Below are positions 31,904 to 42,783 of a stretch of DNA of 64,000 nucleotides, in pieces. The stretch covers positions 620,001 through 684,000 of the forward strand of contig NZ_BEWA01000012.1 of NCBI RefSeq assembly GCF_003112535.1, read 5' to 3'. Position 1 is the first letter of the stretch, and every line of letters begins with the position of its first letter. Position numbers and translations under genes: made by a program. Source of the DNA: Streptomyces rishiriensis (GTDB taxonomy: Bacteria > Actinomycetota > Actinomycetes > Streptomycetales > Streptomycetaceae). Below the pieces are notes generated by a model. The model saw nothing but the letters and a program-made list of their open reading frames with translations. It ran no database searches and had not been told where the DNA came from.

Positions 31904-33228
31904 GACGTCTTCTCCGCCCTCTCCATCTCCAGCTCGATCTCGGTGCCGCCGTCCGGGACCGCCCGCAGCCGCGCGGTGCCGCCGTGACGCTCCATCCGGC
32001 CGATGATCGATTCTCTGACGCCCATACGGTCGGCGGGTATCGAGTCGAGGTCGAAGCCCGGGCCGCGATCGCGGACGGACACGAAGACCGTCCTGCCCTC
32101 GACTTCGGCATAGACCTGCACGGCGCCGCCGTCGCCACCGTACTTGGCCGCGTTCACCATCGCCTCGCGCGCGGCCTGCATCTGTGCCCCGACCCGTTCG
32201 TCGAGCGCGCAGTCGCCGACCACCACGACCTCGATGGGCACACCGTGCTTGTCCTCCACCTCGGCGGCGCTGCGGCGCACCGCGTCGGCGACCGTGGTCG
32301 GCTCGTCGGCCTCGTCCTTGCCGGTCCCCTCGGGTTTGTAGAGCCAGGTGCGCAGGTCGCGCTCCTGGGCGCGGGCGAGACGGCGCACCTCGCCGACGTT
32401 CTCCGCGTTGCGCTGGATCAGGGTCAGGGTGTGCAGCACCGAGTCGTGGACGTGGGCGGCGACCTCCGCCCGCTCCTGGGCGCGGATGCGCATCAGCCGC
32501 TCCTCGGAGAGGTCCTGGGTCATACGGACCAGGTAGGGGCCGGCGAGGAGCGTGATGCCGACGATCACGGCGAGGGCCGCCTGCAGAACGGAGCCGAGGT
32601 GGGTCGCGGAGCCCTGCAGGACGAAGGTGCCGGAGACGCCTGCCGTGACCAGCAGGACGCCGGCCCCCGCGCGCAGGAGCGTGAGAGTGCGGCGCTTGCG
32701 GCCGACCTCGACCCAGCGGGCCCGGCGCGCGTTGTCCGCCTGCCGCCAGACCAGGGCGACGCCCGCGCCGACGAGCACGGCGGGGACGAGGTAGGCCTTG
32801 GCGCCGCTGCCCAGATTCACGTTGGTCACGAAGACCGTGGCGACCACGACCATGAGGAGCAGGGCGACGATCTGCCCCTTGTCGGGTTTGCGGGCGACGA
32901 GTCTGCGGCGGCCGTCGGGCGCGGTCTCGGTGACGACGAGCGCGGGCGGCTTCTGGTCTCCGACGCCTCCGACGCCGAGCGGCACGAAGAACCAGAAGGC
33001 CGCGTAGAGCAGGGCGCCGAGGCCGTCCGCCATGAACAGGCCCGCGAAGACGAGCCGCACCCATACGACGGGCAGGCCGAGATGCCCGGCGAGCCCCCGC
33101 GCCACGCCACCCAGCCAGCGTCCGTCGCTGCTGCGGTAGAGCTTGCGCGGCGGCCGCGGTTCGACGAGTGGCGCTGCTGCGGCTTCCGGCATGCCAACGA
33201 TGGTCACACGGGCCGCGGGCCCGGGCAT
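31900..33228 (-). CDS. PspC-domain sensor histidine kinase
   Basis: 442 residues. The N-terminal PspC domain (LYRSSDGRWLGGVARGLAGH with a following helix pair) precedes three or four more transmembrane helices. The HisKA_3-like segment carries AEVAAHVHDSVLHTLTLI near residue 285, and the ATPase domain has MVNAAKYGG and VRDRGPGFDLDSIP. GGGAGAA lies 5 nt before the ATG. It is divergent from another PspC-protein gene at 33372, so the pair probably senses envelope stress through PspC and controls the neighbouring gene. Confidence 0.92.
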   Translation of the reverse strand: MPGPAARVTIVGMPEAAAAPLVEPRPPRKLYRSSDGRWLGGVARGLAGHLGLPVVWVRLVFAGLFMADGLGALLYAAFWFFVPLGVGGVGDQKPPALVVTETAPDGRRRLVARKPDKGQIVALLLMVVVATVFVTNVNLGSGAKAYLVPAVLVGAGVALVWRQADNARRARWVEVGRKRRTLTLLRAGAGVLLVTAGVSGTFVLQGSATHLGSVLQAALAVIVGITLLAGPYLVRMTQDLSEERLMRIRAQERAEVAAHVHDSVLHTLTLIQRNAENVGEVRRLARAQERDLRTWLYKPEGTGKDEADEPTTVADAVRRSAAEVEDKHGVPIEVVVVGDCALDERVGAQMQAAREAMVNAAKYGGDGGAVQVYAEVEGRTVFVSVRDRGPGFDLDSIPADRMGVRESIIGRMERHGGTARLRAVPDGGTEIELEMERAEKTS

Positions 33229-33371
33229 CAGGGTTCTCCCCCGAGACGTCCCTGATCTTCGGAGCGCCCGCCCGTCGAACGCGTCCCCGGCCGCGGATCA
33301 GGGCCGATATCAGGGTCCGACCAGGGTTGTTCCGGCTGCCACGAGGGCGGTCCGCCCGCCACCATGGAGTC

Positions 33372-35003
33372 ATGACAGATCACCAGCACGCCGCGGACGC
33401 CGTGCCCGACGGGGGCGCCGCGCCCGACGCGGCCGCCCCGTCCTCCGGCGCCTCGGGCGCCGCCGGTGACCCGCCTCGCGCGCACGAGAAGCACGGAGAG
33501 CAAGGAGAGCCCGCAGAGCAGGGGACGCGGGGAACGCAGGGGACGCAGAGAAAGCAGGGAGGCCGCGATGCAGACGGCCTGACAGCGGCAGAGGCAGCGG
33601 CGGCTGCCGCGACGGCGGCTGCCGCGACGGCGGCTGCCGCTGCGGCGACCGCCGACGGGGACGGTGACACCGGCGGGGACGGTGACACCGGCGGGGACGG
33701 CGGACGGGGAGCAGGCGCTCCGACGGCTCCCGGACTCCTGTCGAAGTTCCGGCGGGACCGCGAGCACAAGATGCTCGCGGGGGTGTGCGCGGGCCTCGGG
33801 CGGCAGTGCGACATGGACCCGGTGATCTTCCGGATCACGCTCGCCGTGCTCTCGGCGACCGGCGGCATCGGTCTCATCTTCTACGGTTTCGCCTGGCTCT
33901 TCGTTCCCTACGCCGACGACGGGCAGAACGAGGTGCGCAAGCTCCTGACCGGCCGGGTCGACGGCCAGGCCCTCGCGGCCGTGCTGTTCGCGCTGGTCGG
34001 CTGCGGGGTGTTCCTGTCGATGCTGAGCAACGGCAGCGTGCTCACGTTCGCCGTGGTCGTCTCGCTGCTCCTCGCGGGCGCCGGGTACTGGTCGCGGCAC
34101 CGGGATTCCTCCGACCCCGACCCGCTGGCCGCGCAGGCCGTGGCCGACGCCCCGCCGGAGGCGCAGGCGCCGCCCGTGCCCGCCGCCTACCCGTCGTGGT
34201 GGCGCGACCCCATAGTCAAGGACGGCACCCACGACGGGGGCACCGGCTACCTGTGGGGCCCTTCCGTCCCCCGCGGCCGGGACTTCATGGCGGACGTCGA
34301 CGTCCAGCTCACCGGCCACCGCCGCCGTGAGGACATACGCACCTCGCGCGAGCCGTACGTCCGGCCGTCGGGCCCGCGGTGGATCGGCGGCTGGCTGTTC
34401 CTGCTCGCGCTGCTCGCGGGCGGCCTGGTCTCCAGGCTCAACTGGCACGGGCACCCGCTCGGCACCAGTCTGCAGGCCGGCCTTGCGGCGGCGCTCATCG
34501 TGCTCGGCGCGGGCATCGCGGTCAGCTCGTTCCTGGGGCGTACGGGCGCGGGATCGATGTTCCTGGCCATCGTCACGGCGTGCCTGCTGGCCGGCACGGC
34601 CGTACTGCCGAGGAACATCGGCACGCACTGGACCGACACGACCTGGCGGCCCACGACGGTGGCGGAGCTGCGGACGGACTACGACCTGGGCACGGGCGAC
34701 GGCACTTTGGACCTGTCCCGGCTGGACCTGGCCAAGGGGCAGACGGTCAGCACGGACGCCGAGGTGGGAGCCGGCCGGCTGCGGGTGATCGTGCCGCCGG
34801 ACGTGACGGTGAAGGCGAGGATCGACGTGGGGCTGGGCGACGTCCAGTTGCCGGGCGACGACGAGAAGGACGTGGACGTGGAGCCGCGCAAGCACAAGGA
34901 GGTCACCTTGCGGCCGGCCTCGGGACGGCCGGAGGCGGGGACCATCGATCTGGACCTTCGGGTCGGAGTGGGACAGGCGGAGGTGGCCCGTGCTGCGTCA
35001 TGA
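33372..35003 (+). CDS. PspC domain-containing membrane protein
   Basis: 543 residues. Residues 1-110 are low complexity (AAATAAAATA, DGDTGGDGDTGGDGG). A PspC domain follows near residue 120 (KMLAGVCAGLGRQCDMDPV, then a helix), and then four to five further helices. The C-terminal 130 residues form a beta-rich soluble domain (DYDLGTGDGTLDLSRL; VTVKARIDVGLGDVQLPG) like the LiaF/DUF4097 output domain. It starts divergently 143 bp from the kinase gene. The set resembles the LiaFSR type, with a LiaF-like inhibitor next to a kinase-regulator pair. Confidence 0.88.
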   Translation: MTDHQHAADAVPDGGAAPDAAAPSSGASGAAGDPPRAHEKHGEQGEPAEQGTRGTQGTQRKQGGRDADGLTAAEAAAAAATAAAATAAAAAATADGDGDTGGDGDTGGDGGRGAGAPTAPGLLSKFRRDREHKMLAGVCAGLGRQCDMDPVIFRITLAVLSATGGIGLIFYGFAWLFVPYADDGQNEVRKLLTGRVDGQALAAVLFALVGCGVFLSMLSNGSVLTFAVVVSLLLAGAGYWSRHRDSSDPDPLAAQAVADAPPEAQAPPVPAAYPSWWRDPIVKDGTHDGGTGYLWGPSVPRGRDFMADVDVQLTGHRRREDIRTSREPYVRPSGPRWIGGWLFLLALLAGGLVSRLNWHGHPLGTSLQAGLAAALIVLGAGIAVSSFLGRTGAGSMFLAIVTACLLAGTAVLPRNIGTHWTDTTWRPTTVAELRTDYDLGTGDGTLDLSRLDLAKGQTVSTDAEVGAGRLRVIVPPDVTVKARIDVGLGDVQLPGDDEKDVDVEPRKHKEVTLRPASGRPEAGTIDLDLRVGVGQAEVARAAS

Positions 35004-35235
35004 GTTCCGGCCCGGTCGGCTGGTCGCCGGCGCCGCCTTCGTCCTCGCGGGCGTCATCTTCGCGGGCGACGCGGGCGGGTTGTGGGAGGCGCAGTGGTTC
35101 GTGATGATCCCGGTCGTCATGGCCGGCCTCTGTCTGGCGGGCGTGACGGGCGCGGTGGCCGGGGGCGTCCGCAGACGGCGAGGCCGGTCCGGCCGGGCCG
35201 CTCCCACCGGAACCGACGCCACAACGCCGCTGTGA
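34990..35235 (+). CDS. small membrane protein downstream of PspC
   Basis: 81 residues from a GTG with GGAGGT 5 nt upstream, overlapping the PspC gene by 14 nt. Two hydrophobic stretches (GRLVAGAAFVLAGVIFAGD; VMIPVVMAGLCLAGVTGAVA) and a basic tail suggest a two-helix membrane protein. It is probably translated with the PspC gene; function unknown. Confidence 0.75.
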   Translation: MLRHEFRPGRLVAGAAFVLAGVIFAGDAGGLWEAQWFVMIPVVMAGLCLAGVTGAVAGGVRRRRGRSGRAAPTGTDATTPL

Positions 35236-35328
35236 CCGGCCCGCACCGCGACACCTCGCCGCCGTGACCGGCCCGAGCCGCGTCGCCTGGCAGCCCAGGC
35301 CTCCGGTCCGGGCGTGCGGCTCAGGCCT

Positions 35329-35865
35329 CTAGCCGAGGCCGCCCGCTCGTCGTTGGCGTCGCCGGGAACGCCAGGCGGCGTCGAGGGAGAGGACGGGGGC
35401 GCCCGCGAGGACGAAAGGCAGCCAGGCCATCAAATATGGGAGGTCGTTGCCCAGGTAGTACGGGTCCGAGGCCCAGCTCACCGTCAGCCACAGGCTGAGC
35501 GAGATCAGCGTGCCGCCCAGTGCGGCGAGCCGGGTGAGGACGCCGAGCAGGACGCCTATGCCGACGGAGAGTTCGCCGAAGGCCATGGCGTAGCCGAAGC
35601 CGACCGGGCTCTTGAGGGCCAGATCGACCATGGCCGGGATGGCGGAGGAGTCACGGACGGCGCGCATGGTCTCGCCGATCGAGCCGGCGCCGCTCGCCTT
35701 CAGGAAGGCGGGGTCGGTGAGCTTGTCGAGGCCGGCGTAGACGAAGGTCACGCCGAGGAAGATCCTCAGAGGGAGGAGGGCGTAACGGGCGGCGGTGTCC
35801 CGCCGACTGTGGCCGCCCCCGTCGAGATAGGGAGGATAGGTGTCCGTCCGCGCACTGTGAGTCAT
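35329..35865 (-). CDS. DoxX family membrane protein
   Basis: 178 residues from the ATG at 35865, with four helices. The first contains ALLPLRIFLGVTFVYAGLDK, a typical DoxX start, followed by GYAMAFGELSVGIGVLLGVL and LISLSLWLTVSW. DoxX-like proteins are linked to membrane redox or quinone functions, but the activity of this one is unknown. A run of 13-bp tandem repeats separates it from the next gene. Confidence 0.85.
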   Translation of the reverse strand: MTHSARTDTYPPYLDGGGHSRRDTAARYALLPLRIFLGVTFVYAGLDKLTDPAFLKASGAGSIGETMRAVRDSSAIPAMVDLALKSPVGFGYAMAFGELSVGIGVLLGVLTRLAALGGTLISLSLWLTVSWASDPYYLGNDLPYLMAWLPFVLAGAPVLSLDAAWRSRRRQRRAGGLG

Positions 35866-36015
35866 CGCCCGTAGCCGCCTCTCGCCCGGAGTGGTGGGAC
35901 CCTCGACAGACCATACGTACGGCATGGCGGGGTGCACTCAAAGGTGTGCACGGGCTCCGCAGGACACCGGTTCACCGGCCCCGGCCCCGACCCCGGGCCG
36001 GGAGGCGGCGGGGCC

Positions 36016-36223
36016 GGCCGGTGACGTCGGCCGGTGACGTCGGTCGGTGACGTCGGCCGGTGACGTCGGCCGGTGACGTCGGCCGGTGACGTCGGCCGGT
36101 GACGTCGGCCGGTGACGTCGGCCGGTGACGTCGGCCGGTGACGTCGGTGGCTGAGGTCGGTGGCTGAGGTCGGTCGGTGACGTCGGTGGCTGAGGTCGGT
36201 CGGTGAGGTCAGTCGGTGACGTC
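36016..36223. repeat. 16-copy 13-bp tandem repeat
   Basis: Unit GGCCGGTGACGTC repeated 16 times without gap (208 bp). Copies 1-10 are nearly uniform; copies 11-16 carry variants GGTGGCTGAGGTC and GGTCGGTGACGTC. The last copy contains the final codons and stop of the 36209 gene (D-V-T-D-stop). Because 13 is not a multiple of 3, no frame persists. This looks like recent slippage expansion from the gene's 3' end. Confidence 0.95.
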
Positions 36224-37573
36224 GATCGCGTACCGGTTGGTCTCCACTCCGGCCGCGGTGACGACCTGGACCTCCACCCGCCCGGGCTCCACGTCCGCCG
36301 GCACGGGCACGGTGAGGACGTCGTCGCCGGGGTTGCTGAAGCCGCCCGTGACGGGGACCAGCGGGACGTGCACATGGACCGGGCCGATGCGGACGACCAT
36401 GCGGGAGAGTCGGTCGGCGGTCTGGGCGCCGGGCGGGACGAATCCGGCGCCGCGGATCTCGATGTCGTCGCCGGTGCGGATCGGGGCGTCGAGGTCGCCG
36501 GCCTCGCGGGAGCGGACGACGGAGAGGATGACGGGTCGGCCGCCCTCGGCGTACTTGCCGGCCAGGTAGGTCGCGGCCGAGACGAGAACGACGACCGCCA
36601 GGCCCCAGGGCAGGTCGGGCAGCTGGTCGGGGCGGCGGGCCAGGCGCACCGCGGCGAAGGCGAGGGCGACGGCGCCGATCACGGCGTACTGGATGTCGGC
36701 GAACGCGCCGCGGCCGGCGTCGTCGGTGAGCAGGTCGGCCGCCCGGGGGCGGTGGGCGCGGACCTTCTGCAGCCGCTGTCCGAGGACGCGCAGGCCGACC
36801 ACACGGCGCACCAGCACGGCGATCCCGCAGACCACGGCGAGGACGGTCACCGTGCCCGCGCCGCGTGCGAGGTCGAGCCCGGCGATCAGCGCGTCGCGTT
36901 CGGCGTGGCCGGAGGCGGCGGCGAGCCGGCCCACCAGGACCAGCACCGCGTAGGCCACGAACAGCACCCAGGCGGCGGCGACCGCGCGGGAGGTGGAGAG
37001 CCGGTTGTCCTCGCCGATCACGGGCGCCAGCGCCCCGCCGCGCGCCCGGTGGAACCAGGAGGCGACGGTCAGCGCGCCGGCGACGACGAGTGCGGCGAGG
37101 AGTCCGGCCGTGCGGGCGGCCGTCCAGCCCGCGCCGACGGCGGTCAGGGACTGCACCAGCAGCAGCGTGACGACCGCCGCCCACACGGTGGTCGCGGTGC
37201 GCCGCCACAGGCGGCCGAGCCAGGCCTCGCCCTCGGCGCGGCCGCGTTGCGCGACCAGTTCCGCGGACTGCGTGAGCTCCTCGGAGACCCACTGGCGGGA
37301 CGCCGACACCGAGTGGGCGACGGCGGCCGGCAGGCCCTGTCCCGCGGCGAACTCGTCCCGCCTCAGCAGGAACGCGGCGACCGCGCGCCGGTGTCCCTCG
37401 CGTGCCCCGAGGGGACAGTCCTCGCAGGTGCAACCGCCTTCGTGCGGGCCCGCACCCGGGCCCGGGCCCGCGCCCTGTCTCGCCTCCTGCACCGCCACGT
37501 CCGACGCCCTGCCTTCCCCACGACCCGATCGGATGGCGGCCCCGGAAAGCCCTCTGAAGGTCCCGGTCGCCAC
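36209..37573 (-). CDS. membrane protein with C-terminal IPT/TIG-like domain
   Basis: 454 residues. The N-terminal cytoplasmic part has a Cys-rich patch (GGCTCEDCPLG) and a helical segment. About six helices follow (residues 130-345, for example TATTVWAAVVTLLLVQSLTA). The last 100 residues form a beta-sandwich-like domain (DDIEIRGAGFVPPGAQTADR ... GRVEVQVVTAAGVETN), resembling IPT/TIG. I cannot assign an enzyme. The 3' end lies within the 13-bp tandem repeat. Confidence 0.72.
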   Translation of the reverse strand: MATGTFRGLSGAAIRSGRGEGRASDVAVQEARQGAGPGPGAGPHEGGCTCEDCPLGAREGHRRAVAAFLLRRDEFAAGQGLPAAVAHSVSASRQWVSEELTQSAELVAQRGRAEGEAWLGRLWRRTATTVWAAVVTLLLVQSLTAVGAGWTAARTAGLLAALVVAGALTVASWFHRARGGALAPVIGEDNRLSTSRAVAAAWVLFVAYAVLVLVGRLAAASGHAERDALIAGLDLARGAGTVTVLAVVCGIAVLVRRVVGLRVLGQRLQKVRAHRPRAADLLTDDAGRGAFADIQYAVIGAVALAFAAVRLARRPDQLPDLPWGLAVVVLVSAATYLAGKYAEGGRPVILSVVRSREAGDLDAPIRTGDDIEIRGAGFVPPGAQTADRLSRMVVRIGPVHVHVPLVPVTGGFSNPGDDVLTVPVPADVEPGRVEVQVVTAAGVETNRYAIDVTD

Positions 37574-37699
37574 CCTGTGAACAACTCCCCTGCGATGTCC
37601 GCGAATTGTGCCCTACGACACACCCTGTGTGTCCGGCAGGTCTGGTCAGGGCGGGTGAAGCCGGGCAGGCCGTGTTGACCCGGCTGCGAGAATTTCCCC

Positions 37700-38662
37700 A
37701 TGGCCGAGATCATCCAGCGTCACGGGACCTGGGCCTTCGACGGCACGACGGTGAGGATCACACCGGGACTGCATCGCTCCGTGCCGCTGTTCCGGCAGAC
37801 GTACGGGGAGATCGCCGTGCCGCTGGAGGCGGTCGCCGGGATCGTCTACGAGCCCGAACGCCGGCGTGGGCGGTTGCGGATGCGGTTGCGCGAGGGGGCC
37901 GACCCGCTGCTGCAGGCGACCGGCGGCCGGCTGCCGGACGCGGCCGACCCCTATCGGCTCACGGTGGACACGGACCGCTCGGGAATCGCCGAGTACCTCG
38001 CCGAGGAGATCCGGCACGCGCTGCTGCTGGACCGGATCACGGACGCGCCGACCACGGCGTATCTCCTGCCGGGTCCGCCGGTGCCGGTGTCGGTGCGGTC
38101 CTCCGACGGCACCGTCTCCTTCGACGGCGTCCAGGTGCGGATCGACTGGGCGGACACCTCGGACCGGGTGAAGCGGGCGACCGGACCCCGCGTGCTCGAC
38201 GTCGGCGACCTGGTGCGGGTCGAGTGGCTGCCCAACTCTGGGCTGGACGACGGCTTCCTGCGCTTCGTGACCCGCGAGACGGTGTTCTCGAAGCTGCCTG
38301 CCGAGAAGGACCCGTACGCCCTGGACCTGTGGGGCAATGTGAGCCGCGACCTGCTGACGGCGCTGGTGGCGACGGCCGTCACCGCACGTCTCCCGCACCC
38401 CTCGGCCCGCGCCGACCCCGAGCCCGGGGACGAACCGGAGCGCGCGGACCGCGTCGCGGGCCGGGGACGGCGGCACACGGCATCCGCCCCGAACCCGGCC
38501 GGCCCGAATCCGGCCGACCCTAATCCGACCGCCCGGAACCCGGCCGACCACCACGACGTGCTGCTGCGCCGGCTGCGCGAGTTGGGCGAGCTGCACCGGG
38601 ACGGGGTGCTGACCGACGAGGAGTTCGCGAGGACGAAGGCCGTCGTGCTGCGCGGCTTCTGA
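37700..38662 (+). CDS. DUF4429 domain protein with SHOCT tail
   Basis: 320 residues. Two DUF4429 repeats (GTWAFDGTTVRITPG near residue 9; DGTVSFDGVQVRIDW near residue 137), a linker of NPAxPNPxD repeats, and a C-terminal SHOCT motif (LLRRLRELGELHRDGVLTDE EF, a short helix pair common as an oligomerisation tag). Typical of Streptomyces; likely cytoplasmic, role unknown. Confidence 0.85.
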   Translation: MAEIIQRHGTWAFDGTTVRITPGLHRSVPLFRQTYGEIAVPLEAVAGIVYEPERRRGRLRMRLREGADPLLQATGGRLPDAADPYRLTVDTDRSGIAEYLAEEIRHALLLDRITDAPTTAYLLPGPPVPVSVRSSDGTVSFDGVQVRIDWADTSDRVKRATGPRVLDVGDLVRVEWLPNSGLDDGFLRFVTRETVFSKLPAEKDPYALDLWGNVSRDLLTALVATAVTARLPHPSARADPEPGDEPERADRVAGRGRRHTASAPNPAGPNPADPNPTARNPADHHDVLLRRLRELGELHRDGVLTDEEFARTKAVVLRGF

Positions 38663-38699
38663 GTGAGCGGTGAACCATGGGCAGCTCACACAGTTCACA

Positions 38700-38753
38700 C
38701 AGCTCGCGCGGCGCACCCATCTCATACAGCTCGCGCGGCGCACCCATCTCATA
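38700..38753. repeat. two-copy 27-bp direct repeat
   Basis: Two identical 27-bp units starting CAGCTCGCGCGGCGCACCC lie between the DUF4429 and class II aldolase genes, with further partial CAGCTC units after them. They extend the 3' flank of the aldolase gene. Confidence 0.8.
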
Positions 38754-38770
38754 CAGCTCATGCAGCTCGG

Positions 38771-39565
38771 TCAGCTCAGCAGGTCCGGTTCGCTGCGGCT
38801 GACGTCCTGCCACAACGGCTGGTAGTTGATCCACGCGACCAGGTCGCCGCCGAGCTGCTCCCGGGTCGCGACCGCCGCCCGGTGGTCGATCAGCACGGGC
38901 CTGCCCGCCGCCCGCGCGGTCAGCTGGACCTGGCTGGAGCGTTCCATGGAGACGAACCACCAGGCGGCCGCGTCGACGGAGTCCCCGACGGTCAGCAGCC
39001 CGTGGTTGCGCAGCACCAGCGCCTTGCGCGAGCCGAGCGCGGCCGCGATGCGCCGCCCCTCCTCCGCGTCGACGGCCACGCCGGTGTAGGCGTCGTAGAG
39101 GGCATGGTCCTCGTAGAACGCGCAGCTCTCCTGGGTGAGGGGGTCGAGCAGCTCGCCGAGTGCGGCGAGGGCGCGGCCGTGGACGGAGTGGCAGTGGGCC
39201 ACGGCGACGACGTCGGGGCGCGCGGCGTGCACCTGGGCGTGCACGGTGAAGGCGGCCTGGTTGACGTGGTAGCGGCCCTCGATCACCTGGCCGTCGGCGT
39301 TGGCCAGCACCAGGTCGCTGACGGTGACGTGCTTGAAGGACATGCCGAACGGATTGACCCAGAAGCAGTCGCTGTATTCGGGGTCGCGGGCGGTGATGTG
39401 CCCCGAGACGCCGTCCTCGAAGCCGAGGCGTCCGAAGATCCGTACCGCGCCGGCCAGCCGCTCCTTTCGGTGCCGGCGCTCGTCCTCCACCGACTCGTGC
39501 ATCGGCGGCATCGCGAACTGCAGCCGGTCGGTGGGCAGCGGGGCAGGCGGCGTGGGCCCGTGCAT
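38771..39565 (-). CDS. class II aldolase/adducin family protein
   Basis: 264 residues. The zinc-binding segment AHCHSVHGRAL near residue 123 carries the HxH pair, with further ligands in the region LRNHGLLTVGDSVDAAA. Family members cleave sugar phosphates (fuculose or ribulose phosphate aldolase type) or act as decarboxylases; the substrate cannot be called from the sequence alone. Divergent from the membrane gene at 39676. Confidence 0.88.
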   Translation of the reverse strand: MHGPTPPAPLPTDRLQFAMPPMHESVEDERRHRKERLAGAVRIFGRLGFEDGVSGHITARDPEYSDCFWVNPFGMSFKHVTVSDLVLANADGQVIEGRYHVNQAAFTVHAQVHAARPDVVAVAHCHSVHGRALAALGELLDPLTQESCAFYEDHALYDAYTGVAVDAEEGRRIAAALGSRKALVLRNHGLLTVGDSVDAAAWWFVSMERSSQVQLTARAAGRPVLIDHRAAVATREQLGGDLVAWINYQPLWQDVSRSEPDLLS

Positions 39566-39675
39566 CGGTCCTCCAGCACTGGGTTGCTTTACGACGCGGA
39601 AGTTACCGTCGGTCAGCGCAAAAGGGCAGAGCCGTTATGCAAAGATGACGATTTCCGTCACCTTCGGAGCACGTC

Positions 39676-40416
39676 TTGAGCATCGCTGGCCGCCACATCA
39701 CCGCCCTCATGCGTCAGATCGCGACGCGCAACGCCATCGAGCTGGTCCATCCCTTCGCGGAGTTCCAGACGTTCGGCGCGCTGGCCTACATAGCCGAGTG
39801 CTACGGATTCCGGTACGAGAGCGTGCGTCTCGTCGGCAAGCACCGGATCCTCCACGTCCGGCTGGTCCGCGATCCCGACCCGTCGGCGCGGCAGCGGGCC
39901 GCGGCGAACTCGGCCGCCTTCCCCGACCCGGGCCCCGGCCGCCCCGTGCCGGGCATGTACCTGGGCTCGCTCACACCGGTCCCCGAGGCGCAGGCGGACG
40001 TCGAACTGATCACCGCGCTCATCCGCCACGACGCCTTCGCAGCGGCCGCCAACCGCAAGCAGCTGCAGTTCATCGGGTGGGGTTCGGGGGTGCTGTTCCT
40101 GCTGATGGCCGCGCTGACCGGCGTGTACGCGGTGCTGCTCCCGCTCGCCGTGCTGATGCCGGCGTTCGTGCTGGGCGCTCTGCGGGTGAACACGATGCGC
40201 CGCGCGAAGCTGGCCCGGCAGCTCACTGCGGCGGGCTGCACTCCGGTGCGGGACGGTGCGGGGGTGGAGCGGTACGTGCGACCGGCCCCGGCACCCTTCG
40301 GAACGCCGTACGGCACACCCCAGGGCCCGCTGCAGGGAACGCCGTACGGCGCACCCCAGGGCCCGGCGCAGAGCCCGGCGCAGGGAACGCCGTACGGCGC
40401 GCCGCAGGGATTCTGA
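39676..40416 (+). CDS. two-helix membrane protein with GTPYGxPQG repeats
   Basis: 246 residues from a TTG with GGAG 6 nt upstream. The N-terminal 120 residues are soluble. Two adjacent helices (WGSGVLFLLMAALTGVYAVL; LPLAVLMPAFVLGALRV) follow, and then a tail with four copies of GTPYG[A/T]PQG. The function is unknown; the tail resembles proline/glutamine-rich interaction segments. Confidence 0.7.
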   Translation: MSIAGRHITALMRQIATRNAIELVHPFAEFQTFGALAYIAECYGFRYESVRLVGKHRILHVRLVRDPDPSARQRAAANSAAFPDPGPGRPVPGMYLGSLTPVPEAQADVELITALIRHDAFAAAANRKQLQFIGWGSGVLFLLMAALTGVYAVLLPLAVLMPAFVLGALRVNTMRRAKLARQLTAAGCTPVRDGAGVERYVRPAPAPFGTPYGTPQGPLQGTPYGAPQGPAQSPAQGTPYGAPQGF

Positions 40417-40478
40417 CGGCGCGCGGGCGCCGGGAAACACCGACAGAAGGTGTCCGGTATCAGGGGCACACTCGCCGT

Positions 40479-40967
40479 ATGACACCGAGCAGCGCCCCCG
40501 AGAACTGGTCCGTCTTCACCGAGGCGGAGCCCGAGTTCGCGAAGACCGCCGAGGACCGCTTCGGCGCGTTCACCCATCACGTCCTGGCGACCCTGCGCAA
40601 GGACGGCTCCCCGCGCACGTCCGGCGTCGAGGTCCGTTTCCTCGCCGGTGAGCTGTGGCTCGGCATGATGCCGGGCTCGCTCAAGGCCCTCGACCTGCGC
40701 CGGGACCCCCGCTTCTGTCTCCAGGCCAACCCCGGCGAGGGCACCGGGATGGGCGGGGGCGACGTACGGATCGCGGGGCGGGCGATCGAGGTGGCGGACG
40801 GCGAGGCGAAGGCCGCGTACGTGAAAGAGGTGGAACCGCCGCAGCCGTTCCACCTCTTCCGCACCGAGCTGACGGAGGTCGTACGGACCTACGTCGAGGA
40901 CGACACGTATCTGGTCGCCCAGGTCTGGCGGCCAGGAGCGCCGGTGCGCACTCTCAGGCGGACCTGA
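40479..40967 (+). CDS. pyridoxamine 5'-phosphate oxidase-family (FMN-binding split-barrel) protein
   Basis: 162 residues: FGAFTHHVLATLRKDGSPRT, then SGVEVRFLAGELWLGMMPGS and KALDLRRDPRFCLQANP, the barrel signature of PPOX/F420-type flavin proteins. Many actinobacterial members use F420 or FMN in redox reactions on unknown substrates. A strong terminator stem separates it from the convergent guaA. Confidence 0.85.
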   Translation: MTPSSAPENWSVFTEAEPEFAKTAEDRFGAFTHHVLATLRKDGSPRTSGVEVRFLAGELWLGMMPGSLKALDLRRDPRFCLQANPGEGTGMGGGDVRIAGRAIEVADGEAKAAYVKEVEPPQPFHLFRTELTEVVRTYVEDDTYLVAQVWRPGAPVRTLRRT

Positions 40968-40975
40968 ACCCGGTC

Positions 40976-40999
40976 CCAGGGCCCCTCACCGGGCCCTGG
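40976..40999. terminator. bidirectional terminator between PPOX and guaA
   Basis: Perfect 9-bp stem CCAGGGCCC / GGGCCCTGG with a 6-nt loop between two convergent genes. Confidence 0.7.
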
Positions 41000-41003
41000 T
41001 GCG

Positions 41004-42586
<1,583 letters not shown>

Positions 42587-42747
42587 GGGGGCCTTCCGGC
42601 GGTTCGGGCGTGGTCTCTGTGCTGGCCAATTCTACCGAGAGCGGACGCGAGGCCGTCCCGGCTCCGCGGCCGCCCCGGCATCCGCCTCCGCGGCCGCCCC
42701 GGCATCCGCCTCCGCAGCCGCCCTCGCGTCTCAGGATGCGAACCGGC

Positions 42748-42776
42748 TTGGACCGCGCCCGGCGCCCCTGCATACT
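42748..42776 (+). promoter_or_regulatory. promoter of the chorismate mutase leader
   Basis: TTGGAC, 17 bp, CATACT: a good SigA/HrdB-like promoter. The -10 ends 7 nt before the leader ATG, so the leader peptide should be made from a leaderless mRNA. Confidence 0.65.
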
Positions 42777-42783
42777 GGGCCGC

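Noticed and set aside
36016..36223. Possible CRISPR array
   Set aside because: The 13-bp units are directly adjacent with no spacers; it is a simple tandem repeat.
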